A DNA stretch of 64,000 nt from assembly GCA_033064195.1 (NCBI GenBank), contig JARBJD010000177.1, positions 62,001 to 126,000 on the forward strand, read 5' to 3'. Under the pieces are notes generated by a model. It worked only from the letters and a program-made list of their open reading frames with translations. It had not been told where the DNA came from and searched no databases. Shown here one piece after another: positions 32,101 to 44,087 of the stretch (its first letter is position 1; the number at the start of each line of letters is the position of its first letter). The position numbers and the translations under genes were made by a program. The stretch is from Blattamonas nauphoetae (taxonomy: Eukaryota > Preaxostyla > Oxymonadida).

Positions 32101-35100
32101 TCCACTTTCAACGTCTTCTCATTCGCCTGATGAAGAAGAATCCACGTTTGAGTGTTCCCTGATGTGCACAAGTTGAACGAAGAGTTCACAACTCTCACTT
32201 CTTTTTCTGATTCGCTTTCCGACACACATCCCAACCCGGTCACACGATTGATCGACGTGAAGTTGCTCTTTGAGATTGAAACTGATCCTTCTGACATGAT
32301 CAGTGCATCCGACTCAAGTGTGATGTCAGTGACTTCGATTTCTGACAGTTCCAATTCACCTTTTCTGATCAGAATCAAAGGGAAGGAGATGGTGGGAGAC
32401 TGAGTGCCGATGAACGAGCAGGATGTGAACGAGAGCGAGCCAGATGTGGAGGCGAAGAGAGGAGTTGTTCGTTCAAGTCGTTCGATCGTGATCACGAGAG
32501 ACAAGAAAGACAACGATGAATCAACGGATTCTTTGGCAGAGTTCTCGAACTGACCATCCTTCGAGAAACAGAGAATTGATCCAATCGAAGCCCCAACCAC
32601 ACAATTATCCCCTTTCATCCCAATCGTCGATGACACTTCAATCTTCTCCATAACTTTAATCCTGTTCAGATCTGCTTCTTCCATCCGAGCCACCCCATGT
32701 TCAAGCGAAGAACAGAAAAGATAGAAATGACCACATTTCTCAAAATCAAACCCTTTCCAGTCAACTTCCACTTCCTCTGTAATAGAAACCAAGTAGGGAA
32801 GCAGCGATGTGTTCATTCCGGTCGTCTTGTCGTCTCCCCAAACTGATTCTCCTTTCTCTCGACTGAAGCTGCCTTCCCAGCGATTCAGTGTGACAGTTCT
32901 GTCCAGATGGTGTCCAACAACCAACACATCAATCGACGGTGTCGATTCCGTGTTCGATGAGAGTGACGAGAAGACGAGACTGGTCAGCGAATAATCGAAG
33001 CTGTTCATGTGAACCTCGCTTGAGTTGATTAGTGACAAGGAGATCGAGTGGGCTTCCCCTGAACAAGAGCACGACGAGAATGTGTTGTTGTCCACATGCA
33101 GAGATCCCGCCTCGCTCAGAACAGCTGAGATCACACTTGCTTTTGGATGCGATGAGGTGATCGAAGTGAAGAACGATTTGGAGATGGACAGACTGGCGTC
33201 CGAATGGACTTCGATCAGAACGGTTGGGATTCGTGTGGATGATGCTTGGCTGAACGAACAGTTCAACACTGTCAACGAGCCTGATTGGCAGTCCATCAAC
33301 GATGTGTGTTTGAAGTTCGATGGGACAGTGACGAACAGGGCTGTGAATGAAACATCGGCAGTTGTTGTGAAGAGACCACACTCTGTCGGAGAGAGTGACA
33401 GTTCGGAGATTCTCATCTCGTTGTTCCCTCCAACCATCGACATCGGTTCTGAGAATGTCAGTTTATCGGAATGAGTCAGCGATGTTTCGAGTGTGATGGT
33501 TGTGTCGGGGATGTTCGCGATTCTTGAGTGAAGAGCGGAGAGGGAGGCACAAGGATACTCTTCGAAGCCACAAACAGACACATCACACCATTCAGCATCG
33601 ACAAACACTTGTTTCGGGAGCGAGACGAAGAAGAGAGCAAGTGGAATCGGAATCGAATGGTCTCCTTCCTTTCCCATCAAATCTTTCGAAGTTCGCGATG
33701 TCTGATCCCAAGTGAAGCAGAGACATGATTCAATCACTTTCTTTGTCAGAGTTGGGTGAGTAATGAAGATGTGATTTGCATCAGCTGATGATGATGAACA
33801 CGATGTGAACGGAATACCAGAGTGAGTGAAGATGAACTCACTTCCAGCTGCCATCGCCACATCAACAACTCCACAGCGAGTCGATCCAGTCGCCTTGCAG
33901 TTTGTGAATGTTGTGTCGGTGATGGTCACAGATTTCTGGGTGGCGATCGATGCTGTGAGGATCGATGCCGAAGATGAGCAAGAAAAAGAGGCGAACGAGC
34001 ACGAACGGATGGAGAGAGATCCTGAAATGCTCACACAAATCAATGACCTCGAAAACGAAGAGACAGAAGGGGTAAAAGAGAGGGAGGAGAGGGAGAGAGA
34101 TTTGGTAGCGACATCGAATCCACCATCTTCAAGAATGCTTACCGACTGAGTCGTCGAGTGTCCAACCAAAGAGAGGGAGTGTTCGTTTGGAGAGATCAAC
34201 TCGTTCAAATCCGTCGAATCCACAATTCTGATCTTTTTCGATCCATCCTCTCCATTCGCTCGCGAGATTCCTTTCCCAATCGTCGAGCAACTCACCCCAA
34301 AATGACCACAGTGTGCAATGTCTTGACCATTTTCCCCATCCACATCAATCACATCTCCTGCCACAATCAGATATACAAGCAGCGAGGCTGACACGTTTGT
34401 CGATGTGTCATTTCCCCAAAACGCTTCTGGATCTGTCGACAAATCAACAGCAGGAAAACGAGAGGTGACGATTTGTGTCTCGAACGACGGCCCAGTCACG
34501 AAAATCAGAGCTGCACTCGGAACAGAATTCGAGGAAGCGAGAGAGAACAAGAGACCACTCAGGTCGAAATGCCAATCGGTCTGTTCGGTGCTGTTGGAGA
34601 GAGTGAGAGAGACAAGTGGAGCTGCCGAAGTCGTGCACGAGACGAGGGAAGTTGAGACGACGGAGAGGGAGTGAGATCCAGATAGATCAATGGAGAGGAG
34701 TCCAGTCGATGATGAGGTGCTGATTCTCGTCAGGTTGGAGGATTTGATTGTCAGGCTTCCGACGATGTTGAACAGAGCTTCGTTCAGAGTGGAAGTGGTT
34801 GCGGCTGATCCAAATGAACACGACTCGATCGACAGTGAACCAGAAGAGACAGAAAGGAAGGAGGTTGATCTTGGGTCGGCTCCGAAGACGAAAGCGAGAC
34901 TGGTCAGATCAAGCGCGTGATCGACCAAAACAGAGAAAGAGGCAGACGAGGCTGTGGTGATTGTTGCGATCCCACTCTTCGATTTGATGGTCTGTTTGGC
35001 ATAAGAAGTCGAGTGGGATGTTGTGAGGCTTGTTGAACTTCCGACGAGAAGTGTTGATTCTGTTCGCTTGAGCGACGAAAATCCTTTGTCCAACGTCTCA

Positions 35101-37272
35101 CAAGGAAGATGAGTGAGTCCACAATTGGCATGATCCTCTCCCACTCCGTCGACAGACAGCGTGGTCTCTTGAATCGTGTGAGGAAACCAGAAGAAGAGCA
35201 GGCTTTCGGGAGATCTTGTTCCGACTTTCCCAACAAACTCGTTCTTCTCGGCTTCTGTGAACAACCGTCCCTGTGGAAGTTCGATGGTGTTTTTGAGAAG
35301 AGCGAATGGTTCAAGCTTGGATGTGGAATCGAGATCAGATGTCTCGATAAAGATGAGCGAGCCTGTTCCGTTTGAAGTGATCTCGTCGAAAAGAGTACCT
35401 GTTGTGGAAGAGAAAGTCGAACTGAGCGAGAGATGGATGACAGTGCCGAGTGAGGGATGTGTGAACTGGAGATTCCTGAAGAAGACAGAATCCAATTTGA
35501 GAGAGGCATCGTTTGAGACGTGAACCAACGAGATTGTTTGGTCATTCAGCGTAATCAGAGTGCATGTGCCGACATCACACGATGTCAAGGTGAGTGTGCC
35601 AGCAGAGACGATGAAGAATGTTGGAACAGCACTGCTTGAATTCAGCTGGAAGAGAAGCGAGTCAAAAGAGAGAGTCTGGCTGGCGCCATTCATCGTGATG
35701 GATCCAACTCCAGACTGGACGACGACCTGCTTCGCTGAAGGAGCTGAGATTGAGGCGGATGAGGAGATAACAAGAGATGACGATAGTGTTGTTGTTCCTG
35801 CGACCTCAACTGAATCCAAGAGCGTGTGGGCGAGAGCAGAAGCGACAGCTGATTCCAACGATGAGCATCGGAGTCGATCTGATCCACATTTCGGATGTTC
35901 GCTTTGTTCGTTCTTTCCTGTTTCTCCTGCCACAATCTTCACTGTCGGGGCGAGCAGATGGAACATCAGCGATGTTTCAAACCATTTCTCATTCGAAGTC
36001 AGCGAACTGTCTCGTCCAACAAAGTCGAGGAGCGGCTGGTCGGGAGAGAAGGAGCCTTTCCAGAGTGTTCCCGACAAGATGGATGAGAGAGACGAGGATG
36101 TCACAAGAATCAGCTTGGCTTGATCTGGGTCAGTTCGGACACAATCTGAGAACGAGGTGGAGAGAATCGAAGTTGGGTGCTCGCTCCTGATCTCCACCAG
36201 CGCATGATTCGTCACAGAGAATGAAGAGATATTTGTGGAAGAAACGAAGAGAGAAGATGTGTCCGACGTGAAGGAAATGAGAGGAGCGGAGAGTATTGCT
36301 CGTCCAGTTGAGGCTTTCGTTTGGTTGAAGATGCAATCCACGATTCTGATTGGCTGACGAGTCGATTTGAGGAGTGGATGGCGGAATGATTCGGAGAGTG
36401 AGCAGATCACAGCAACGTCGTTCAACTCCAAACTGTCTCCATCGTCCTCCAAACAAAACAAAACAGCCTTCGCAATCGGCCGAATGTCCAGATTGTTCAC
36501 AGCCAGGCGAGCTTCTTCTTTGATCGTGAACAGACTCGCTCCTTCGGCAATCGACGAGTCCACATCAACAATCGAGCGGAGTACATCTGCCTCCGCTTTC
36601 TTCGCCGCCGTCGTTCCCTTCACTGTGATGTCTTGATCTGAGACCAAAATGTCCTTCTCAGTGTATGTCATGTTCCACACAAACATGATCGTCTGCGGGA
36701 AGTGTGTGTCATTCTGATATTTCTGTTTCAGATGACTCACTCCATGTTTCAGTGTCGCACAGTGTGTTCCTGTCCATTTACAGTTATCGTCATCTGTCCC
36801 GCTGTATCCTCCGAGAGGCAGTTGCCGACTTCCGTTCACTGAGATCGTTGGCGAGGGGAGGAAGAAGTGGATGAGCTCCATTTCTGCGGGCTTGTTCCGT
36901 CCTTCGATCACAACGCGATATTCGTTGCTCAATGAGACTCCTCCAAACGTTGGGATCTTATCGAGTGTCTTTCCTTCGAAGACAGAAGACTCAATGAAGA
37001 TATCGTTCCCTTCTGCCGCATTATTCCCTTCAAACCTCGCGTGGTCCAGATTTGTTGTGTTGAATCTGATCGGTCTGACATTTGTCGATGTCCCTTTGAA
37101 ATACAGCGCTCCGCCCTTCCCGATCAGGTTCCCATCATCATCTGTTTCGGTTGCTGAACAGTTCTTGAACAAGTCCGGATATGCTGTGACGTACGCTGTG
37201 AAATAACATGAGCTGCCGAGCTCAATGTAGGCCACTCCGCCGTTCTTCGACGAGCAGTTCGTGAATGATGTA

Positions 37273-38286
37273 TAGGGGGTGTACTAATTATGTCCCCTCA
37301 GGTTTTCTACATATACAGTGAGTGAAGATGGAAAACAAGACCAGGCAGGAGCTTACACCGAGCCAGCGGACAGACTAAAGTTCGAATTTTACTTCAATAT
37401 TGCTTTATTCACGAAAATCTATCTTTTTCATGTCTCCTCCTGCTTTGTTTTCACAGATTCACTCATTGATTGATGAAAAGAATGAGAGAACTGGTTTAAT
37501 GAGATGACTTCAGCATGAATTCTCGAACTTTGTGTGAATATCATCTTGGTTGGAGAGAACCGGAGGATCCTTGACAATCATGACAGGACAACATGACAGA
37601 TGTCTATCGTCCAATACATTCTAAAAAGTGAGGTTAAAACAAGGAAAGTTTGTCATTCTTCATCAGAGAGTCGATTCAAATCTGATCTCGTTCACTTTCC
37701 AGAGTGATTCTCACAAGACTTCGATTCTGATAGTACTGTGTTGAAGTTTAAAGAATGAGATGGAATTTCTGGAAAAACGTGAAACTTCACACGTTTCCTC
37801 AAATGTAACTTTTTGCATTCTTGGTTAGAGTTTTGCCGTGTGAAATCAAAAAGAGTGCCAGAGACTGCGATCAAAGGTCCTTTTCTTCTAATTCATAACT
37901 TCACCTATTTTTAAAGAGGATAAAATAGGTGATTCATAGAGTCAAATGAGTTGAACAAACATTCGAGTGATGTCAGAACGAAATCCACTGTTTCGACCAG
38001 ATCAGCGAATCTATCTGACTTTTTTGCATGTTTAGAGCAAAAATCAAGAGAAAAAGGTGATAATCACTCCAATTAGAAGTTTGACACAGTTATCGTTTCA
38101 CATAGAATGAAAAATCAGTGAATCATTTTGAGATTTGTGCGATTTGAGTGACTTAATGAATACGATATTGAAAATCTTTGCTTAAAATATGAATTGACTC
38201 AGTGTAAGACTCTTGACAAAAAATTAACTCAATTGACCTGGTCGACAGTGAGAAAACTCGAGGGGACATACTTAGTAAACCCCCTA
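37273..38286. mobile_element. 1.0-kb TIR element with TA target duplication
   Basis: The ends are inverted repeats of about 31 bp: TAGGGGGTGTACTAATTATG at the left and, reversed, TAGGGGGTTTACTAAGTATG at the right, both continuing TCCCCTC. TA stands on both sides (37271-37272, 38287-38288). The paralogue at about 48180 shows the empty site: restoring a single TA gives TTTCCTCGTACATCATTC, matching TTTCCTCATACGTCATTC there, in frame (FPRTSF / FPHTSF). No open frame of note occurs inside. It is non-autonomous; the TA target fits Tc1/mariner-like elements. Confidence 0.88.
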
Positions 38287-38766
38287 TACGAGGAAAACTG
38301 ATACTGGTATTGATCGCGTGAAGAAAACTGCCATTCACATCCGAGTGAATGTTGGAGTACGCATTAAATGCAGCATAGAAAATGCCATCTCGACATTCAA
38401 AGAGAGAACACCCAACGAGAGTGAGGGGTGTCTGGAGATAGGTTTCGAAAGACCCTATTCCTCCATTGATCAGTACGAAAGGATGTGAAAGTGTTGATGG
38501 AAGTTTCAACATGACGTTAGAAAGGGTGAGTTTTGCTGTGGCAGATTGGACAACGAATGGCGTCGTTTTCGGATCAGTCAACAACACAATTGTCGATGCG
38601 GCCATCCCAAAAGCTGCGTTCTCTTTGATGATGTATTGAGAAGTGATGTCCTCACAATTCTGATGGAGTAACAGCCGGTAAAACATGATTCGTCTGGATT
38701 GGATGGTGACCTCTTCCATGAAAATGGGAAGCATGTTTAGCACCCGAATGGTAGGTTGAGATCCTG

Positions 38767-40743
38767 TTGGCCTGTTAAGCTGTGTCCAGTCGAGGTGGGA
38801 TTGTCCAGTCCAATGTCCAGTCTCCTATTTGGGCGATGAGAGATCTGACCCATGATATTGGTTATTTGGCTCCGAACATATTTTCTCCGCAGGGATTGTT
38901 AAATGAACGATTTGTCGTTGTGTACATGAAATGCACCCCAAATAAAACCAATTGAAAGAAAAAGATATTTCAGTTTACAACTTTGCGAGGATCTGTACTG
39001 TTGATGTGAGATCTCGTATTCTTGCTGATATCTTGTTAGTTGGGCCGATATGTTCCTTTCCTCCCATGAATATAAAAACGCCGCTGCAGTTTATTCATTC
39101 TTATCTTTGTTGTGAACGACGTGCTGGGCAGCCACAATCGTAACATGTGCAATGAGGAGTGATGCAGATAACCAACACGGGGAAAGAACTGGAATGAGAG
39201 AGAAGAAAATGAATGAGGCATGCGGAATGACAAACAAGAGAAATGTGGACATCCGGAGGTGTCAACAACAATCTCGTTCAAAAAGACATACTGACCCGAC
39301 CATCAACCACAGAGGTGAAGAGAATCATCATCGACACTGAGTTTCCCGAAGTTAGAAGAGTTGTGCCGCAGTAACCCAACTCCTTGGAGAAATAGTTCGA
39401 TGAGTCACAGACAGCCTTTTTGATTCCGCCAAGACAGTTACGCGGTACTTCTCTGATGAATTGGTTCGAGCACACACAGCGTTGATACTTGTGGAGATGA
39501 GGGCTTGGGTGTGGTTGAGAGTGGACCTAAACATGATACCAAGAATCATCACAATTGCTGTGAATATCCGTCAAGGTATCCAGAATACAAATTCTTGCAT
39601 TTGACTGCAATTCTTTGGAAATATGCGGATGATTCCAAACAGGAGCAGAGGCGTGTCCAGAACACAATCAATGGTGATCGAGCAGGTCAGCGCTCACCAA
39701 TGCGTTTGGACAAATATATCTGGAAGATGAGGAAAAACATGAAAGAGAACATACTGTAGAGGATGAATCTGTGCATACGAGCAGTAGAGATTCATATTCC
39801 AATGAAAAAGAACTCATTCCCCCACATTGTGAGGAGTCATCATGCAATGAATCTCAGTTGCTATGAGAAGAGAAGAATTGAAAGAATGAGCAGAAGAAGC
39901 AAACAAACATTGATTAAGACAACAGGGAAGATATAAATGATCACACAGATCATCCCAACGATTGACATAGCCGCAGAAGCGACCTGAATACAGAGAATAT
40001 CGGATTCCACATCATAAATTGAAGAAACTCAAGTAAGTTGATCTCACCAGTGAAAAAGTCACGTATCATCGAGGCAGAACTTTGAGGAAAGGATGCGAAA
40101 CGAAGGCTGGAACAGAAAGGAATAAAAGAAGAATTTAGAATGAGAAATTCACACATTTGAGTTCAAGCATAGAGATTCGATGGTGATATCAATCGTGGGG
40201 TGAGAGATGTTGTGTCTGGGGAAGAATGAATGAATTCTAGATCTGTTGACTTTGCGTCGCGATTTATGACCCCACGGTATTTCAAAACCGAGACGAAGTC
40301 GCCTAGTATTCAAAAAAAGTGAGAGAGACATGTGAACATCAAACCGTAATTGAGATGAGGATGTAACTCAATCCCTTAATAGGTGTCGATTGGACAGTCC
40401 AGGACTGGACAGTCCATTGGACTGTCCAATTTTGCCGACTCGTCAAAACCTCAATAAACGGGATGCACTAATTGTGTAGACTTCAGAAAAAAAATTTCAG
40501 CGAAATGTCCAGTCACGTCCAATGACGTCCAATGGTGGGTGGATCAAGTCGAGATTCACACTTGGCTAAATATGATCAAATTATCTCCATTTCGCTATTT
40601 CTTAAGTGATTATTGTCATTTCTTTGTGAAAATGATTGAATGAGTGAATTGAGGATGAGAGAAGCAAGTCTAAAAATGAATGTCCAATAGAGGTCGATTG
40701 TCCAGTCCAACATTGGCAACGTCCAATCCAATTAACATGCCAA
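38767..40743. mobile_element. 2.0-kb TIR element, 8-bp target duplication (hAT-like)
   Basis: The ends share TTGGCMTGTTAA (left TTGGCCTGTTAAGC, right reversed TTGGCATGTTAATT). AGATCCTG flanks both sides (38759-38766, 40744-40751). The paralogue near 47700 has the empty site (GTTTCGCCAGGATCACAACC) where this copy would read GTTTCGCCAGGATCTCAACC. Many short GTCCAGT/GTCCAATG motifs in both orientations cluster near both ends (38811-38860, 40385-40435, 40500-40535, 40680-40735), like subterminal transposase-binding repeats of hAT elements. No transposase is seen. The middle holds short frames with hydrophobic segments and Cys-rich stretches. Confidence 0.88.
39270..39780 (-). other. Possible passenger gene fragment in the 2.0-kb element
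   Basis: On the minus strand several short protein-like stretches occur with intron-like gaps: TCSITIDCVLDTPLLLFGII (a membrane-helix-like segment), LNHTQALISTSINAVCART, and NCLGGIKKAVCDSSNYFSKE then LGYCGTTLL. Paired Cys and hydrophobic helices suggest a small multi-pass membrane protein, but I cannot assign a family or a complete exon structure. Confidence 0.3.
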
Positions 40744-41889
40744 AGATCCTGGCGAAACAAGGTCCTGGATGGTAAGTTTGATTCCAGGGAATTGAGACAT
40801 TGGAACAGCAAGGTAGAATCCGTGGTTGAGCGGATGGTTGATGCCATAAGAATGATATCCATAATCTGGAATCTGAATCTCAACTTCATCTCCATCGATT
40901 AGAACACGAGGCTTCTGACTGATTGATTTGACTGAACTGGTCACTGAAAGGAATTTGGGAGGGTAGTTGACGAGGACAATGTCGTTTCCATGTTTTGCAT
41001 GCGACGACGAAGCCAGGTTTGATGTAAAGACTATGTCAGTGAGGGTGAGCGGATTGTTGTCGAGTCGAGTGAAATGGAAGACACCAGCTGGTCCTGATGA
41101 TGAACAATGAGCAGCATCCGACGAGATGATTGTGATTGAGGAACTTGTCCGAGCATCCACACAACTCCCACTTGTCGTCGTTGATGAGGTGACATGACTG
41201 AACCAGACTTGATTCATATCAAGTGAAGCTGTTCCAGAAACGAGGATGGCTGAGGTTGATGTGAGTGTGATTGAGTTGAATCGACAAAGATGGAATGACA
41301 CTTGGCCTTCCGAGAAAGAGAAGAGATGAGTGGCATGATTCTCAATCTGATCCACCCACACATTCACAAGAAGTGTTGATGCATCTGAAGATGAATGTGT
41401 GAGAAGCTTTGACGAAATTGAGGATGGCTTCAGAGAGAGTGACGAGATAGTAAGGTTCCCGTTTGTCCAAACTTCCACATCTCCCATCTTCAGAATTGTG
41501 AATGTTGTTGTGTTCGTCATCCATCCTTTCCCGACAAGCTGGAAGGACTTCACAAGTGTGTCGCTGATGTGGGAATGTGTTCCGAATCCCAGATGAATCC
41601 GAGTGAAAGAGGCCCCGATTTTGCTCACAGCTTCTGTGATCGTCGGACATGGAGTTGTCTCCGAGCACTCTGTTCCAATCGTCCCTTCCTCGACAAACAG
41701 CTCAGGAACAGCAGGGCCTGATGGTGAAGGGAAGAGGATATCCTGAGTCTCCAATTCTCCATTGTGCAGTGGGGCATGATAATACCCGACTTTGTTCGAC
41801 TGTGCATTCGAAGTGCATCCGATCACATTTGAGACAAAGAAATAATTGATTCCATTTGTCGAGCAAAAGAGATCGTTGCCTCTGTAGTG

Positions 41890-44087
41890 GGGAACGACTA
41901 TATCTCATCAAGCATTCCATCTATATCTCATCAAGTTTTGATCAAGGGTTTTCTCTTTCCCTTAATAGTCTTTTATCAAAATCTGAATTCACTCTTTTTC
42001 AGACTCACCACATCACTCTTATCTTCATCTCTCTGTAATTCTCTCCATTTTCGATATTTTTGATGCGAAGAACTCGAATATGTTGTTTCTAGTCGAACAC
42101 GCTGATCCAACCCTAAATAGTTTTCATTAGCCGTTTGTGTTTTCGAGGATCCATACAACGTACCTGTCTCTCCGCCAACGCCAAGACTTCTGAATTCCCC
42201 TGCTCCAGACTCGGATTTCACTTGGTCTCGCGATGATGATGAGGAGGAATAAAGGACAAGACACTTTTTTCATACACCTTCTTATCCTTTTTCCACCCTC
42301 TTTCCCCGCCACAGTCACCTCCATCCCAACAACGATCACCAAATCGAGATGCTTCTGGAGAGAGCTTTCCGAACGAGAATCTCGACGTCATTCCGCCCGA
42401 ACATCCCACCACACCACCGATCTGCATCACCGACGAGGATGCCCAATAATTCCACGACAGTGGGCTCCTGGACGCACGCCGACAGATGGCACGAAGGATC
42501 CTTCTCGAACAACAACGAGCATTCTCTCGCTTTGAGCAACGTCACAACCGAAACACGCAGGGACGGAGTCAGGAGGCTCTCGCACATGTGATCGCACTTT
42601 TCTGACAGAGGTTCGTTCGTAAAGTGACATAACAAGCGGAATGATTCAGAAACTATCGAGAGGAGCTGTCGAGATTCGGCTGGAGTGACAATGAAAAAAG
42701 AGGAGGAAGAAACCAACGGTGAGACGAGATTGAGCGGATGATATCGTTGGCAACACGACCGACATTCGCTTTTTGCGATGTGAGCGACAATTCCAGGATG
42801 GGCTTGTGAGGCTGCTGGAGGACTGGGAGAGGAAAGGGAGGGATGACGGAGCCAGAATGCCAAACCAATCTCTTTCTTGTTCTGATCCACCAGCGTGAGG
42901 TTCTTCACCAGCAGGACAGCCTCCTTTTGTGACAGACGGAGGGGCGTGTTGGGAGAGGCACTTGAAGAGATACTCACACCCGCCGACCTGGACGAAGAGC
43001 ACCGCGTTTGTGGCTGAGCAGAAAGGGATTCGAGAGAGCAGCGAGGAGCACACCATTCGAACAGCAGTTTCGGAGTGTGGTGAGAGCTGTGTGGAGGACG
43101 GGGATGTGTTGTGGTGTGTGCGGAGTGATTTGGACACGGGCCAGACAGGAAACGAGCAGAGGAAGCCCGTTGTGCTCCCTCACGTAACTCTTGTTCTCCC
43201 CTGCGAACTGGACAGACAGTTGAGACAGAAGAAGGAGGGCACACCGTTCACAGTCAGGCTCAACAGAGAGCCGAGAGCGGTCTCGATGGTCTGGAGATCG
43301 ACTTCGCTGCTAATGGATGCCCCGACACTGCGCGAGATGTCTTTGATTTCTTCTGAGAGAGAGAAAGAGGAGAGGAGGGAGACCATTGCGGGCACAGTTC
43401 CAGAGAGTGGTGAGGGCGTTCTGCGGGATAAGGGGAGGGAGCGAGAGGATGGGTGAGCGAGAGAGCAGGCGGACGAGAGTTGGTAGGCCGTCGCTCTTCA
43501 CAATCATGATCTTGTTCCCATCTGAAGAGGATGTGCGAGAGGGGGGCAGACTGATTGTGCTGAAGTGGGTGTCGGCAGTGAGGGAGTGGAGGAGAGGATG
43601 AACGATGGAAGACACAATTTGGGACGGTCCTTCCACGACAAGCGTGCACCCCGCGACGAGCGAGACGAGCCGAGGGATGACCGAGTTGTCTGACGACAGG
43701 TCTCAAGTGGCGGCTGGAGGGATGGAGAAGAGGGGAAACGGAGAGGACGAACATACGCGAGAGGGTGGTTTCGGAGATTGTGGAGAGGGCGAGGTTGAGT
43801 GCTTCGAGTTCCTGCTGCTCATTCTCCGCCAGCAACTCGAGAGACGACACACGCGACTTGTCGAGTGGCCTGAAGAGGAGGAACGGCACAAGAGCACAGA
43901 AGCAGGATCTTTGCACCAAAAATTTCGAAAATGGAGAGAATTACAGTGAGATGAAGATAAGAATGATGTGGTGAGTCTGAAAAAGAGTGAATTCAGAATT
44001 TGACAAAAGACTATTAAGGGAAAGAGAAAACCCTTGATCAAAACTTGATGAGATATAGATGGAATGCTTGATGAGATATAGTCGGCC
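41890..44087. mobile_element. 2.2-kb element with ~165-bp TIRs and 11-bp target duplication (MULE-like)
   Basis: Long inverted repeats form the ends: from CGACTATATCTCATCAAGCA through ...CTCTCCATTTTCGA, about 165 bp with few differences (41896-42060 against 43925-44085 reversed). CCTCTGTAGTG is present at both flanks (41879-41889 and 44088-44098). Reading the host gene with one copy restores YAHYRGNDLFCSTNGINYFF in frame. Long TIRs with a 9-11 bp duplication are typical of Mutator-like elements. There is no transposase; instead the interior carries an ARM-repeat gene with introns. Confidence 0.88.
42336..43869 (-). CDS. ARM-repeat gene (partial) carried inside the MULE-like element
   Basis: Splicing short GT-AG introns out of the minus strand joins conserved ARM units: LELLAENEQQELEALNLALS; SDNSVIPRLVSLVAGCTLVV; KSDGLPTLVRLLSRSP ... 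NALTTLWNCARN-EEIKDIS; SLLSLTVNG-FAGENKSYV, REHNGLPLLVSCLAR ... TALTTLRNCCSN; VLFVQ-EAVLLVKNLTLVDQ then NKKEIG. The two GLPxLVxxLxR / ALTTLxNCxxN units identify armadillo-like repeats. Without splicing the frames look broken, which is why several short ORFs appear. The stop of the last frame is at 42336. No ATG is seen before the inner edge of the TIR, so the 5' end looks cut. Retained introns mean the segment was taken up as genomic DNA. Confidence 0.7.

Larger units (their letters stand above)
29265..41305 (-). repeat. Left arm of a large inverted duplication
   Basis: This arm is homologous in reverse orientation to 47147-56193, including the whole 3' two thirds of the giant gene and about 230 bp downstream of its stop. 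Homology ends at one side around 29265 / 56193 (shared ..TTCACTCTTTAATGT..CATAGATT, then different) and at the other around 41305 / 47147. The left arm is longer because it contains two inserted elements (38767-40743 and 37273-38286) absent from the right arm. Confidence 0.9.
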
